Source: Mesorhizobium sp. L-2-11 (GTDB taxonomy: Bacteria; Pseudomonadota; Alphaproteobacteria; Rhizobiales; Rhizobiaceae). Taken from it: a stretch of DNA of 64,000 bases. The stretch spans positions 3,674,001 through 3,738,000 of the forward strand of contig NZ_AP023257.1 of the NCBI RefSeq assembly GCF_016756595.1, in the 5' to 3' direction. Positions 16,912 to 26,026 of the stretch are shown here, piece after piece; the stretch's first letter is position 1, and the number at the start of each line of letters is the position of its first letter. Position numbers and translations under genes: made by a program. The notes beneath the pieces were generated by a model that was given only the letters and a program-made list of their open reading frames with translations, did not search any database and had not been told where the DNA came from.

Positions 16912-18210
16912 TTGAGCAAAATCGATGTGTTCGTGGCGCCGACGCCCAATCCGGCGCTGATCAGGATCATGACTGTCGTCAACCGCGTCGTCATGCTGCA
17001 TGGCATTCCCGGTTTTCGTGACCTGTTGCCGTTCAACCGCGTGGCCGGATTGCGCGGTGTCGCCAATGTCCGCCATATCGACTTTCCCGACGACGACCGG
17101 CAGCGGCTGAAGGCCTGTTGCGGCGCAGGCAAAGCAACATTCATCACGCCCAACCATCCGGAATTCTTCACCGATTGGATGATCGACAAGGAGATCGTCT
17201 CGCAGGTCAGTCCGCTCGCGGCATCCTGGGCCACGCATGACGTCGTCAACGGCCTCGGCCGGATCATGCAGAAATTCTGGCTGGCCAACAATCTGATCGC
17301 CCAGATACCCGGCAACAGCGGTGCTGCCAAGGAACACTCGATCGCCTGGGCGCTGAAAGGGCATGGCGTTCTCTTGCATCCCGAGGGCGGCGTCGGCTGG
17401 CATGCCAATGTCGTCGCTCCGCTTCTCCCGGGCGCGGTCGAGATGGGGTTCGAAGCGCTCAAGCGCGGTCGCGCTACGGATCAGGATTTCAAAGTCTGGA
17501 TCGGGCCGGTTGTCTGGAAGCTCGCCTTCACCAAAAATGTCGAGCCGGCGCTGGCGCAGGAATGCGCCTATGTCGAGAAGAGCCTGAAGATCGAACGCCG
17601 TGCCGCCGATACGCTGCCGGAGCGCGTCCACCATATCTATGCGACGCTGCTGTCGCGCGATGAGATTGCCTGCGGTACGGCGCCCGACGAACGGGCCTCG
17701 TACACTACGCGTCAGACGCAGTTGCTGCTCGAATTGAGCCGGCGCCTGGGGGAGGGTATTTCGGTCGATCCCGGCACCAGCGAGATCGCCGAGCTTTTGC
17801 GCCGGTCGCGCCGCTGGCTGCGGGAAGGCACCGGCGACGCCGAGCGACAAAAACAGATCCGCACGCTGGCGGACACGATCCAGCGTCTCCAACGCGTTGG
17901 ACCGTGGGCCTCAGCCAATCCGCGCATCACGCAAGAGGAGATCGCAGAGCATCTGAAGCGCATTCGCAACGACTATTGCAAGGGCACGCTGCGCGACACG
18001 GTCAATTGCTTCGTGCCGCAGCCGGCCGGGCCGCGCTGCGCGCATATCCGGGTGCCGGAGCCGCTGGGATTGCACGCCTATCCTGACTCGATCGACGATG
18101 CGCTTGCCGAACTGCACAGCCGCATGCAGGCGGCGGTCACCACGACCGTGGCCGAACTCGAAGCCGCCGGCAGCTTCATTTTCTATCCGAATCCCTTCTA
18201 TCATCGCTAG
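16912..18210 (+). CDS. PlsC-like acyltransferase domain protein
   Basis: A 432-residue cytoplasmic or membrane-peripheral protein. The segment ITPNHPEFFTDWMID gives an H-x5-D version of the acyltransferase H-x4-D motif, and LLHPEGGVGW is the counterpart of the EGTR block, so a lysophospholipid acyltransferase fold is likely for about residues 20-220. The C-terminal half is charged and has no match I recognise. It starts with TTG at 16912 after a G-rich ribosome site. Its TAG lies inside a 15-bp tandem repeat. Substrate unknown. Confidence 0.6.
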   Translation: MSKIDVFVAPTPNPALIRIMTVVNRVVMLHGIPGFRDLLPFNRVAGLRGVANVRHIDFPDDDRQRLKACCGAGKATFITPNHPEFFTDWMIDKEIVSQVSPLAASWATHDVVNGLGRIMQKFWLANNLIAQIPGNSGAAKEHSIAWALKGHGVLLHPEGGVGWHANVVAPLLPGAVEMGFEALKRGRATDQDFKVWIGPVVWKLAFTKNVEPALAQECAYVEKSLKIERRAADTLPERVHHIYATLLSRDEIACGTAPDERASYTTRQTQLLLELSRRLGEGISVDPGTSEIAELLRRSRRWLREGTGDAERQKQIRTLADTIQRLQRVGPWASANPRITQEEIAEHLKRIRNDYCKGTLRDTVNCFVPQPAGPRCAHIRVPEPLGLHAYPDSIDDALAELHSRMQAAVTTTVAELEAAGSFIFYPNPFYHR

Positions 18211-18246
18211 GATTGGCATCGCTAGCATTGGCATCGCTAACGTTGG
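18202..18246. repeat. 15-bp triplicate repeat spanning a stop codon
   Basis: Three 15-bp units: 18202-18216, 18217-18231 and 18232-18246, of which the first is CATCGCTAGGATTGG and the others differ by one to three bases. The first unit contains the TAG of the acyltransferase-like gene, so its last two residues (HR) and stop are partly repeat-coded. Confidence 0.85.
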
Positions 18247-18311
18247 ATCTCGGCTGCGGGTGAGTTGCGGCTCCGCTGGTCGGCGAAAGATGAAGGAGTG
18301 CGGCAAGCCTC

Positions 18312-18590
18312 ATGGCGGTCTATGTCGACGCGGCGATCTGGAAATGGGTCGGCCACCGCTGGTGTCACCTGCTGGCCGACGATACCGACGAGCTGCATCG
18401 TTTTGCAGCACAGCTCGGCGTCAAGCGCTCGTCCTATCAGGGGCCGCCGAAGACATCGGCGCCGCATTATGACATAACCGGCTTCGAGCGCGACCGCGCG
18501 GTGCGGCTAGGCGCCATCGAATGCAACCGCGAGGAGATCGTTGCTGTTTTCCGGCGGGTCCGCGTGCCGAGGGGGAAGATACGACCATGA
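18312..18590 (+). CDS. DUF4031 domain-containing protein
   Basis: A 92-residue protein of unknown function matching DUF4031: it starts MAVYVDAAIWKWVGHRWCHL and contains LLADDTDELHRFA, GPPKTSAPHYDIT and ERDRAVRLGAIECNREE. The many conserved His, Asp and Trp residues suggest a small enzyme or nucleotide-binding fold, but this is not established. Its TGA overlaps the ATG of the LysE gene by four bases (ATGA, 18587-18590), so they are co-translated. Confidence 0.82.
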   Translation: MAVYVDAAIWKWVGHRWCHLLADDTDELHRFAAQLGVKRSSYQGPPKTSAPHYDITGFERDRAVRLGAIECNREEIVAVFRRVRVPRGKIRP

Positions 18591-19198
18591 CTTTGACGGC
18601 ATTTCTGGCTTATTGCGCCGCAATCACATTTGCCGCCGCCACGCCTGGCCCAGCGATGTTCACGGTTATCGCCAGCGGCGTCTCGCGCGGGTTCGTTCGC
18701 GCTTTCCTGGCTGGGCTCGGCATCGCCGCTGGCGACGCGGTGCTGGTGAGTTTGGCGCTGCTCGGTCTCGCGGCCCTGGCACAGACCTTCGAATGGGTTT
18801 TTCTCATCCTGAAATATGCGGGTGCTGCCTATCTGATGTTTCTTGGCATCAGGATGTGGCGATCGGCTTCCGCGCGAGCAGATGGACTGCGGGCAACGCA
18901 GGCAAGACTGTCTCGATCGTTTTACCTCGGCATCTCCATCGCATTGGGCAACCCCAAGGCGATTCTGTTCCACGCCTCCATCATGCCGTTGATCCTCGAT
19001 CTCAACACGATGAGCTTCGCCGAGGGGCTGCTCGTGATTGCGGTCGTGATCGGCGTCAACATTATCACCATGGGCGTCTATGCGGTGCTTGCCGGGCAGG
19101 CTTCGAGCTGGTTCAAGACGCCAAGGCGGATGCGCTTGATGAACAGGTTTGCCGGCGGCGCCATGATCGGCACCGGTGCGCTGATCGCCGCACGTTGA
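18587..19198 (+). CDS. LysE family translocator
   Basis: A 203-residue inner-membrane exporter with five or six hydrophobic segments. The N-terminal ITFAAATPGPAMFTVIASG is the LysE/RhtB signature, with GISIALGNPKAILFHASIMP in the middle. LysE/RhtB proteins export amino acids or related small molecules; the substrate here is unknown. The ATG at 18587 follows GGGGGAAG and overlaps the DUF4031 stop. Confidence 0.9.
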   Translation: MTLTAFLAYCAAITFAAATPGPAMFTVIASGVSRGFVRAFLAGLGIAAGDAVLVSLALLGLAALAQTFEWVFLILKYAGAAYLMFLGIRMWRSASARADGLRATQARLSRSFYLGISIALGNPKAILFHASIMPLILDLNTMSFAEGLLVIAVVIGVNIITMGVYAVLAGQASSWFKTPRRMRLMNRFAGGAMIGTGALIAAR

Positions 19199-19218
19199 GC
19201 CGCAGGACACCGCAGCGC

Positions 19219-19247
19219 TTGCGTTTGCCGTGCAACCCCTCTATATG
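19219..19247 (+). promoter_or_regulatory. Probable rpsB promoter
   Basis: TTGCGT (19219-19224) and TATATG (19242-19247) separated by 17 bp, about 120 bp upstream of rpsB and just upstream of the structured leader at 19266-19330. Position and spacing support it; the -35 is imperfect. Confidence 0.5.
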
Positions 19248-19265
19248 CGCGCTCATTCCACACAC

Positions 19266-19330
19266 GGACTTTGGTGTCTGCCCGGGAGAAATCCGGCTGA
19301 AACCTCCGGTGGCGTTCGAGGACAAAGTCC
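19266..19330 (+). promoter_or_regulatory. Structured rpsB mRNA leader
   Basis: GGACTTTG (19266-19273) pairs perfectly with CAAAGTCC (19323-19330) to close a multibranch structure. Inside, CCGG (19282-19285) pairs with CCGG (19293-19296), and CCTC (19303-19306) pairs with GAGG (19318-19321). The element lies between the likely promoter and the rpsB start. Ribosomal protein S2 is known to repress its own rpsB-tsf message in other bacteria, so this is a candidate S2 autoregulatory leader. The structure is read by eye and not folded computationally. Confidence 0.55.
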
Positions 19331-19375
19331 AGAAATGCCTGTGTCCGTGGAGGCTAACCGGAAAAGGACATAAGA

Positions 19376-20173
19376 ATGGCTCTGCCTGATTTCAGCATGC
19401 GCCAGCTTTTGGAAGCTGGCATTCACTTCGGCCACCAGACCCACCGCTGGAACCCGAAGATGGCGCCCTATATCTATGGCGCCCGCAACAACATCCACAT
19501 CATCGACCTCTCGCAGACGGTGCCGCTGCTGCACCAGGCGCTGAAGCAGGTTTCCGATACCGTCGCCAAGGGTGGCCGCGTGCTGTTCGTCGGCACCAAG
19601 CGCCAGGCGTCCGATATCGTTGCCGACGCCGCGCAGCGCTCGGCCCAGTACTATGTCAACTCCCGCTGGCTCGGCGGCATGATGACCAACTGGAAGACGA
19701 TCTCGAACTCCATCCAGCGCCTGCGCAAGCTTGACGAGATGCTGGCCGGCGAGGCCCAGGGGCTCACCAAGAAGGAGCGCCTCAACCTCGACCGCGAGCG
19801 CGAGAAGCTCGACAAGGCGCTGGGCGGCATCAAGGACATGGGCTCGACGCCCGACCTGATGTTCGTGATCGATACCAACAAGGAAGCGATCGCCATCCTC
19901 GAGGCCAAGCGTCTCGGTATCCCGGTCGTCGCCATCATCGATTCCAACTGCGACCCGGACAAGATCGATTTCCCGATTCCTGGCAATGACGACGCGGCCC
20001 GCGCCATCCAGCTCTATTGTGATCTGATCGCCAAGGCGGCAATCGACGGCATTGCTCGCCAGCAGGGCGCGCTTGGCGTCGATGTCGGCGCTTTGGCCGA
20101 GGCTCCGATCGAGCCGGCACTCGAGCCGACGCCGACCGCCGAGACTCCGGCCCCCCAGACACCGGAAGCGTAA
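19376..20173 (+). CDS. rpsB: 30S ribosomal protein S2
   Basis: A 265-residue small-subunit protein. Diagnostic segments are [38 protein letters not shown] and [13 protein letters not shown]. It is longer than E. coli S2 (241) because of an Ala/Pro/Glu-rich C-terminal tail. AAAAGGA precedes the ATG. It is first in the rpsB-tsf-pyrH-frr-uppS-cdsA series, with a hairpin between it and tsf. Confidence 0.98.
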   Translation: MALPDFSMRQLLEAGIHFGHQTHRWNPKMAPYIYGARNNIHIIDLSQTVPLLHQALKQVSDTVAKGGRVLFVGTKRQASDIVADAAQRSAQYYVNSRWLGGMMTNWKTISNSIQRLRKLDEMLAGEAQGLTKKERLNLDREREKLDKALGGIKDMGSTPDLMFVIDTNKEAIAILEAKRLGIPVVAIIDSNCDPDKIDFPIPGNDDAARAIQLYCDLIAKAAIDGIARQQGALGVDVGALAEAPIEPALEPTPTAETPAPQTPEA

Positions 20174-20177
20174 CAGC

Positions 20178-20197
20178 GAAGGCCGGTTTCGGCCTTC
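20178..20197 (+). terminator. Hairpin between rpsB and tsf (attenuator-like)
   Basis: GAAGGCCG and CGGCCTTC form an 8-bp perfect stem with a GTTT loop just after the rpsB stop, followed by a T-rich stretch (ATCTTTCTC). Its position suggests partial termination between rpsB and tsf. Confidence 0.65.
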
Positions 20198-20290
20198 ATC
20201 TTTCTCATATTTTGGCGCGCTAAGCGCTGGCGCCAGGCGCATCATCGAGGACCGGTGGTGCGTCGGTGCATTTTAAACAAAGAGGCGACA

Positions 20291-21214
20291 ATGAGCATTT
20301 CGGCTGCACAGGTCAAAGAACTCCGCGACTTGACCGGCGCGGGCATGATGGACTGCAAGATGGCGTTGAACGAGACCAACGGCAACATGGAAGAGGCCGT
20401 CGACTGGCTGCGCAAGAAGGGCATCTCCAAGGCCGACAAGAAGGCCGGCCGTACCGCGGCCGAAGGCCTCATCGGCGTCGATTCCGGCGTGCGTGAGGCG
20501 GCGGTCGTCGAGGTCAATTCCGAAACCGACTTCGTTGCCCGCAATGCTGCCTTCCAGGAGATCGTCGCCAACGTTGCCAAGGTGGCGCTCGCCTATGGCG
20601 GCAAGACCGAGGTCGTCGCAGCCGCCCCGTATCCGGGTTCTGACAAGTCGGTTGCCGACACCATCAAGGACGCTGTCGGCACCATCGGTGAGAATCTTGG
20701 CTTTCGCCGTTCGGCCAAGCTCACCGTCGAGCAGGGCGCCGTCGCAACCTACGTCCACAACGCGGTTGCCGACGGCCTTGGCAAGCTCGGCGTGCTGGTC
20801 GCCATCGAGACATCTGGCAACGCGCAGGCCGCCAACGCCTTTGCGCGTCAGGTCGCCATGCATGTCGCCGCCACCAATCCGATGGCGCTGACCACGGAAG
20901 AACTCGATCCGGCGGCGGTCGAGCGCGAGAAGGCGATCTTCGCCGACCAGGCACGCCAGTCCGGCAAGCCGGAAGCGATCATCGAGAAGATGGTCGAGGG
21001 CCGTCTGCGCAAGTTCTACGAAGAGGTCGTGCTGCTCAAGCAGGCGTTCGTGCTCAATCCTGACATCACCGTCGAGAAGGCGCTGCAGGATGCCGAGAAG
21101 GAAATCGGCGCATCGGCCAAGATCACTGCCTATCTGCGATTCGCGCTCGGCGAGGGCATCGAGAAGGACGAGACCGATTTTGCGGCGGAAGTCGCGGCGG
21201 CGGTCAAGAAGTAA
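20291..21214 (+). CDS. tsf: Translation elongation factor Ts
   Basis: A 307-residue nucleotide-exchange factor for EF-Tu. The N-terminal UBA-like domain reads [21 protein letters not shown], followed by the core signature [11 protein letters not shown]. The ATG at 20291 follows AGAGGCGAC; the frame is open a little upstream but without a ribosome site. It follows rpsB as in most bacteria. Confidence 0.98.
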   Translation: MSISAAQVKELRDLTGAGMMDCKMALNETNGNMEEAVDWLRKKGISKADKKAGRTAAEGLIGVDSGVREAAVVEVNSETDFVARNAAFQEIVANVAKVALAYGGKTEVVAAAPYPGSDKSVADTIKDAVGTIGENLGFRRSAKLTVEQGAVATYVHNAVADGLGKLGVLVAIETSGNAQAANAFARQVAMHVAATNPMALTTEELDPAAVEREKAIFADQARQSGKPEAIIEKMVEGRLRKFYEEVVLLKQAFVLNPDITVEKALQDAEKEIGASAKITAYLRFALGEGIEKDETDFAAEVAAAVKK

Positions 21215-21541
21215 AACGCTCTTTCTGAAAAGACTTTACGGCCGGGTGTTCGCGAGGATGCCCGGCCGATTTCTTGCGCGGCATCGATGAAGGCCAGGCG
21301 TCGGCGACAGGAATTGCTAATGCAAGGACAGCCGGCTGGCTACCTGCCGGATCTGCTCGTGCCCGGATCTGCTCGTGCAAGATGCATTTGCCGGCGTAAG
21401 CTAACGACTGGAAGAGAGTTTTCCGGTTTGGGCCCCGCGTGACATCGCGGCGCCCTTCGTGTATCGGAACCCAATGTTTCGGGGCAGCGCCTGCGCGGCG
21501 GCAGCCCGAGGCGCGTCACACGCACGATAATGAGGACCCAG
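21215..21541 (+). other. tsf-pyrH spacer with hairpins and a 16-bp tandem repeat
   Basis: This 327-bp spacer has no gene. It holds a GGCCGGG/CCCGGCC hairpin (21240-21267) that may terminate tsf, an exact tandem duplication of CCGGATCTGCTCGTGC (21347-21362 and 21363-21378), and a GC-rich hairpin GGGC-CCGCG/CGCGG-GCCC (21430-21455) upstream of pyrH. A pyrH promoter must lie here, but I cannot pick one. Confidence 0.6.
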
Positions 21542-22264
21542 ATGACGGTGAAGCCCCTCTACCGACGTGTCTTGCTGAAAGCGTCGGGCGAAGCGCTGAT
21601 GGGTGAGCAGCATTTCGGCATCGACGTGTCGGTGGTCGATCGCATCGCCGCCGACATCGCCGAGGCCCGTACCCTGGGCATCGAGGTTGGGGTCGTCATC
21701 GGCGGCGGCAACATCTTTCGCGGCGTCGCCGTTGCCTCCAAGGGCGGAGATCGCGTCACCGGCGACCACATGGGCATGCTCGCTACCGTCATCAACTCGC
21801 TGGCGTTGCGCACCTCGCTGAACAAGATCGGCGTTGACGCGGTGGTGCTGTCGGCAATCGCCATGCCTGAGCTTTGCGAGAGCTTTTCGCAGCGCCAGGC
21901 GACCGCCTACATGAACCAGGGCAAGGTCGTCATCTTTGCCGGCGGCACTGGCAATCCGTTCTTCACCACCGATTCGGCCGCGGCGCTGCGCGCGGCGGAA
22001 ATCGGCGCCGACGCGCTGTTCAAGGGCACTCAGGTCGACGGCGTCTATTCCGCCGATCCCAAGAAGGACCCGCATGCGACCCGCTTCGAGCGCATCAGCC
22101 ATGGCGAAGTCATAAAACGCGGTCTTTCGATCATGGATACGGCCGCGATTGCACTTGCGCGCGAAAACAACATCCCGATAATCGTCTATTCGATCCACGA
22201 GAAGGGTGGTTTCGGTGATATTCTGAGGGGCGGCGGCCGTTGCACGGTCGTCACGGACGACTGA
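21542..22264 (+). CDS. pyrH: UMP kinase
   Basis: A 240-residue amino-acid-kinase-family enzyme phosphorylating UMP to UDP. Signature segments: YRRVLLKASGEALMG, GVVIGGGNIFRG, TGNPFFTTDSAAALRAAEIGAD and TQVDGVYSADPKKDP. I take the ATG at 21542 because GAGG sits six bases upstream; another ATG four codons earlier (21530) has no ribosome site. frr follows after 119 bp that contain a degenerate palindromic repeat. Confidence 0.96.
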   Translation: MTVKPLYRRVLLKASGEALMGEQHFGIDVSVVDRIAADIAEARTLGIEVGVVIGGGNIFRGVAVASKGGDRVTGDHMGMLATVINSLALRTSLNKIGVDAVVLSAIAMPELCESFSQRQATAYMNQGKVVIFAGGTGNPFFTTDSAAALRAAEIGADALFKGTQVDGVYSADPKKDPHATRFERISHGEVIKRGLSIMDTAAIALARENNIPIIVYSIHEKGGFGDILRGGGRCTVVTDD

Positions 22265-22330
22265 TCGGGAGCCCGGTCCCGAAGCGAAGGTTTTCCGCAA
22301 GCGAAAAACGGGAACCGGTTTTTGGATCGA
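22265..22330. repeat. Degenerate palindromic intergenic sequence between pyrH and frr
   Basis: An imperfect palindrome around GTTTTCCGCAAGCGAAAAAC, flanked by GGTCCCGAAG and CGGGAACCGG. It resembles a class of repeated palindromes found between rhizobial genes. There is no second copy in this window, so the repeat status is inferred. Confidence 0.4.
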
Positions 22331-22383
22331 GGCTTGAATAGGGGTTACCCTTAAGTGAACCCGGCTAACGGGTCGAGGAGACG

Positions 22384-22941
22384 ATGATGAGTGGCGAATA
22401 CGATGATCTCAAACGGCGCATGGACGGGGCGATCGCTGCGTTCAAGCACGATCTGGCTTCGCTGCGGACCGGCCGCGCTTCGAGCAACCTGCTCGACGCG
22501 ATCCAGGTGCAGGCCTACGGCACCACGATGCCGATCAACCAGGTGGCAAACGTCTCGGTGCCGGAGCCGCGCATGATTTCGGTTTCGGTCTGGGACAAGT
22601 CGATGGTCGGCGCGGTCGATCGCGCCATCCGCGAATCCAATCTCGGCTTCAATCCGATCGTCGACGGCACCAATCTCAGAATTCCGCTGCCCGAGCTCAA
22701 CGAACAGCGCCGCAAGGAGCTGGTCAAGATCTCGCATGGTTATGCCGAGAATGCGCGCATCGCCGTGCGCCACGTGCGCCGGGACGGCATGGAGTTTCTC
22801 AAAAAGGCGGAAAAGGACGGCGATATCAGCGAAGACGATCATCGCAAGCGGTCCGACCAGGTCCAGAAGCTCACCGACGAGATGATCGGCACCATCGACC
22901 ATCTGCTTTCCGATAAGGAAGCTGAAATCATGCAGGTTTAG
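22384..22941 (+). CDS. frr: Ribosome recycling factor
   Basis: A 185-residue factor that, with EF-G, splits post-termination ribosomes. Signature regions: [39 protein letters not shown] and [17 protein letters not shown]. The length matches the family (185-186). The start has GAGGAGACG upstream and two consecutive ATGs (22384, 22387); the first is used here. Confidence 0.97.
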   Translation: MMSGEYDDLKRRMDGAIAAFKHDLASLRTGRASSNLLDAIQVQAYGTTMPINQVANVSVPEPRMISVSVWDKSMVGAVDRAIRESNLGFNPIVDGTNLRIPLPELNEQRRKELVKISHGYAENARIAVRHVRRDGMEFLKKAEKDGDISEDDHRKRSDQVQKLTDEMIGTIDHLLSDKEAEIMQV

Positions 22942-22973
22942 GGTCTGGCCACTGCTGGCTCGAAAGCGAGAAC

Positions 22974-23705
22974 ATGACAAGCCCCGCGCATGTCGCGATC
23001 ATCATGGACGGAAACGGACGCTGGGCGAAGGCGCGTGGCTTGCCGCGGCTTGCTGGGCATCGTGCCGGAGTCGAGGCGCTGCGCAACACGGTGCGCGCCG
23101 CTCCTGGCCTCGGCATCTCGTTCCTGACCGTCTACGCCTTCTCGTCGGAAAACTGGTCGCGGCCGAAGTCCGAAGTCAGCGACCTGATGGGCCTGTTGAA
23201 AATCTTCATCCGCCGCGATCTCGCCGAACTGCACCAAAATGGCGTGCGGGTCAGGATCATCGGCGACAGGGCAGGGCTGCAGCCTGACATCAGGAGCCTG
23301 CTTGAAGAGGCCGAAACGCTGACCGTCCGCAACGAAGCGCTGACCCTGGTCATCGCTTTCAACTATGGCGGGCGCGACGAGATCGTGCGCACCGCGCGCA
23401 AGCTTGCCACGGCGGTGGCGCGCGGCGAGCTCGACAGCGAGGGGATCACTGCCGAATCCTTTGCCGGCTCTCTCGACACCCAGGGTATTCCGGATCCGGA
23501 ACTGGTCATCCGCACCAGCGGCGAGCTCAGGCTGTCGAATTTCCTTCTGTGGCAAGCGGCTTACAGCGAGCTTGTCTTCCTGCCTTGCTACTGGCCCGAT
23601 TTCAGCCGCGAGCATTTGGCTGACGCATTGCGCGACTTTGCCGGTCGCGAGCGCCGCTTCGGCGGGCTTGGCGCTGAAGACGTCGCCGTGACAGCCAAGG
23701 GATGA
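22974..23705 (+). CDS. uppS: Isoprenyl transferase (undecaprenyl diphosphate synthase)
   Basis: A 243-residue cis-prenyltransferase making the C55 lipid carrier for cell-wall synthesis. Family motifs are [35 protein letters not shown] and the C-terminal [20 protein letters not shown]. Its TGA overlaps the cdsA ATG (23702-23705). Confidence 0.97.
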   Translation: MTSPAHVAIIMDGNGRWAKARGLPRLAGHRAGVEALRNTVRAAPGLGISFLTVYAFSSENWSRPKSEVSDLMGLLKIFIRRDLAELHQNGVRVRIIGDRAGLQPDIRSLLEEAETLTVRNEALTLVIAFNYGGRDEIVRTARKLATAVARGELDSEGITAESFAGSLDTQGIPDPELVIRTSGELRLSNFLLWQAAYSELVFLPCYWPDFSREHLADALRDFAGRERRFGGLGAEDVAVTAKG

Positions 23706-24532
23706 GCAACCTCCAGCTTCGCGTTGTTTCTGCTGTCGTGCTTGCGGTCGTCACGCTCGGCCTGACCTGGCTCGGCGGACTGCCCTTCCGGCTGCTTTGC
23801 GCCGCCATGACGATCCTGATCTTCTACGAATGGACGCGAATGTGCCGCCCGGTCGCCGCCACGGGTTTTGGTCTTCTGCCGGAAGCGCTGCTTCTGGTTT
23901 TCGTCGGCGCCTTGGTCGCCGGCCTGCCGGCGTCCTGGCTGCTGCTTCTTGTGGCGGTGATGGTCGTTGTCACCGTGGTGGTGGGTTCGATGGGCCAGCC
24001 TTCGATGCACCAGGCGGGACAGTGGGACGCGTCCGGCCTTGCCTATGCCGCCATTGCCGGACTGTCACTTGCTCTTTTGCGCGACGGCGACCATTCCGGC
24101 CTCGTCGCCATTCTCTTCCTGTTCGCGGTTGTTTGGGCGACCGACATAGCAGCTTATTTTGTCGGCCGCGCTGTTGGCGGGCCGAAGCTGGCGCCGTCTA
24201 TCTCACCCGGCAAGACGCAGAGCGGGGCACTCGGCGGCGCCGTCGGCGGCGTGGTTGCCGGGCTGCTTCTGGCCGCCGCGGCCGGAGCCGGCAATCTGGC
24301 AGTGCTCGGCGTCGTCGCGCTGGTGCTTTCGCTCGTCTCCCAGGTGGGCGACCTTTTCGAATCATGGGTGAAGCGGCGCCACAACTGCAAGGATTCGGGC
24401 ACGCTGATACCGGGCCATGGCGGCGTCATGGACCGGGTCGACGGTCTTGTCGCGGCGGCGTTCGCCCTGTACGTCATCGGCTGGATTTCGGCGACCGCCG
24501 ACCATCCGGCACAGGGGCTGTTTCCAGTTTGA
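23702..24532 (+). CDS. cdsA: Phosphatidate cytidylyltransferase
   Basis: A 276-residue inner-membrane enzyme making CDP-diacylglycerol, the precursor of phospholipids. It has about seven hydrophobic segments and the CDS signature near the C-terminus ([24 protein letters not shown], then [11 protein letters not shown]). It overlaps uppS by four bases. In many Gram-negatives dxr lies between cdsA and rseP; here only 134 bp separate them. Confidence 0.95.
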   Translation: MSNLQLRVVSAVVLAVVTLGLTWLGGLPFRLLCAAMTILIFYEWTRMCRPVAATGFGLLPEALLLVFVGALVAGLPASWLLLLVAVMVVVTVVVGSMGQPSMHQAGQWDASGLAYAAIAGLSLALLRDGDHSGLVAILFLFAVVWATDIAAYFVGRAVGGPKLAPSISPGKTQSGALGGAVGGVVAGLLLAAAAGAGNLAVLGVVALVLSLVSQVGDLFESWVKRRHNCKDSGTLIPGHGGVMDRVDGLVAAAFALYVIGWISATADHPAQGLFPV

Positions 24533-24666
24533 TCGGCATTGATTGTTTATCGGTATTGATTCGGGGGCCTGGTTTCCTGACCTGCGCAGGATGCGCCATG
24601 GATTCGCCTGGATTGATGCCACAGTCGCGGTACCACCGTGCTGCGGACGAATTTTGAGGACATGAG

Positions 24667-25809
24667 TTGAACGAGATTCTTCACGCGGTGTTCAGCACGG
24701 AGGGCTTTGTCCTCGGCACGCTGGTGCCTTTCCTGTTCGTGCTGACCGTCGTCGTGTTCGTTCACGAGATGGGCCATTATCTCGTCGGCCGCTGGTGCGG
24801 CATCGGCGTGAAGGTCTTTTCGATCGGCTTCGGCCCGGAGCTCTTCGGCTTTAACGACAGCCATGGCACGCGCTGGAAACTCTGCGCCATACCACTCGGC
24901 GGCTACGTCAAATTCGTCGGCGACATGAACGCCACCTCGAGCCAGCCCAGCTCGGAGGAGATCGAAACGCTGACGGCTGCCGAACGCAAGGTCGCTTTTC
25001 ACACGCAGCCGGTCTGGAAGCGCGCGGCAACTGTGGTGGCTGGCCCGCTGTTCAATTTTCTGCTGACGATCGCCGTCTTTGCGGTGCTGTTTTCCGCCTA
25101 TGGCCGGCCCGTCCTGGAGCCTATGGTGGCTGAAGTCACCGCGGGCAGCCCAGCGGCCAGGGCCGGTATCCTGCCCGGCGACCGATTCGTCAGCGTCGAC
25201 GGCAAAAAGGTCCAGACCTTCGCCGACGTCCAGCGCCGGGTCTCGGGCCGCGGCGGCGACCCCATCACCTTCGTCATGCTGCGCGACGGCAAGGAGATCA
25301 CCGTTACGGCGACGCCGGAATTGATGGAGCAGCAGGATGGGCTGGGCAACAAGGTCAAGGTGGCGGTGATCGGCGTCGTCAACAACCAGGAATTCGGCCA
25401 GCCCAGGCTGATCACTTACAACCCGGTCGCAGCGGTGGGGGCGGCGGTCGAGGAGACGGGATACATCATTCAGCGCACCGGTCAGTTCCTGCAGCGTTTC
25501 GTTGTCGGTCGCGAAGACAAATGCCAGCTGGGCGGCCCAATCAAGATCGCACAGATGTCGGGGCAGGCGGCAAAACTTGGCTTCGACTGGCTTGTGCAAC
25601 TTGTTGCGCTGCTGTCGGTCGGGATCGGTATTCTGAACCTTTTGCCGATTCCCCCGCTCGACGGCGGCCATCTCCTGTTCTACGGCGTGGAGGCCGTCAT
25701 TCGGCGACCGGTGTCGGAACGGATGATGGAGTTGGGCTACAGGGTCGGCCTGTTTCTCGTCTTGGCCTTCATGGGGTTCGTTTTCTGGAACGATCTGTTT
25801 GGATGCTGA
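24667..25809 (+). CDS. rseP: RIP metalloprotease RseP (site-2 protease)
   Basis: A 380-residue intramembrane zinc protease. The first membrane segment carries HEMGH, a PDZ domain occupies about residues 145-225 (VTAGSPAARAGILPGDRF), and the second catalytic segment reads LLPIPPLDGGHLLFYGVEA. It cleaves membrane-bound anti-sigma factors and leftover signal peptides. It starts with TTG at 24667 after TTTTGAGGACAT; the out-of-frame ATG at 24662 is closed by a stop at once. bamA follows. Confidence 0.95.
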   Translation: MNEILHAVFSTEGFVLGTLVPFLFVLTVVVFVHEMGHYLVGRWCGIGVKVFSIGFGPELFGFNDSHGTRWKLCAIPLGGYVKFVGDMNATSSQPSSEEIETLTAAERKVAFHTQPVWKRAATVVAGPLFNFLLTIAVFAVLFSAYGRPVLEPMVAEVTAGSPAARAGILPGDRFVSVDGKKVQTFADVQRRVSGRGGDPITFVMLRDGKEITVTATPELMEQQDGLGNKVKVAVIGVVNNQEFGQPRLITYNPVAAVGAAVEETGYIIQRTGQFLQRFVVGREDKCQLGGPIKIAQMSGQAAKLGFDWLVQLVALLSVGIGILNLLPIPPLDGGHLLFYGVEAVIRRPVSERMMELGYRVGLFLVLAFMGFVFWNDLFGC

Positions 25810-26026
25810 AATCATGAAGAAATTTGGCTTCAGCACAGCCAATATTGAGACGCCGTTTACCATGCGTGGGGATATGCGTGACGCGAAAGCCACGCAATTG
25901 GGTTAAGTAAATACAAATTAACCAGGAGCCTTGCGTGTAGGGAAAATCCGGTTAATACGGTAGGGGAAATTACCGCACGTCCGGTTTTCTCGCCGTGGGG
26001 ACTTCGAGAAAAGGTACAAAAGCCCG

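Noticed and set aside
22309-22340. EcfG-type promoter before frr (GGAAC present)
   Set aside because: No GTT at 16-17 bp spacing; the GGAAC belongs to the palindromic repeat.
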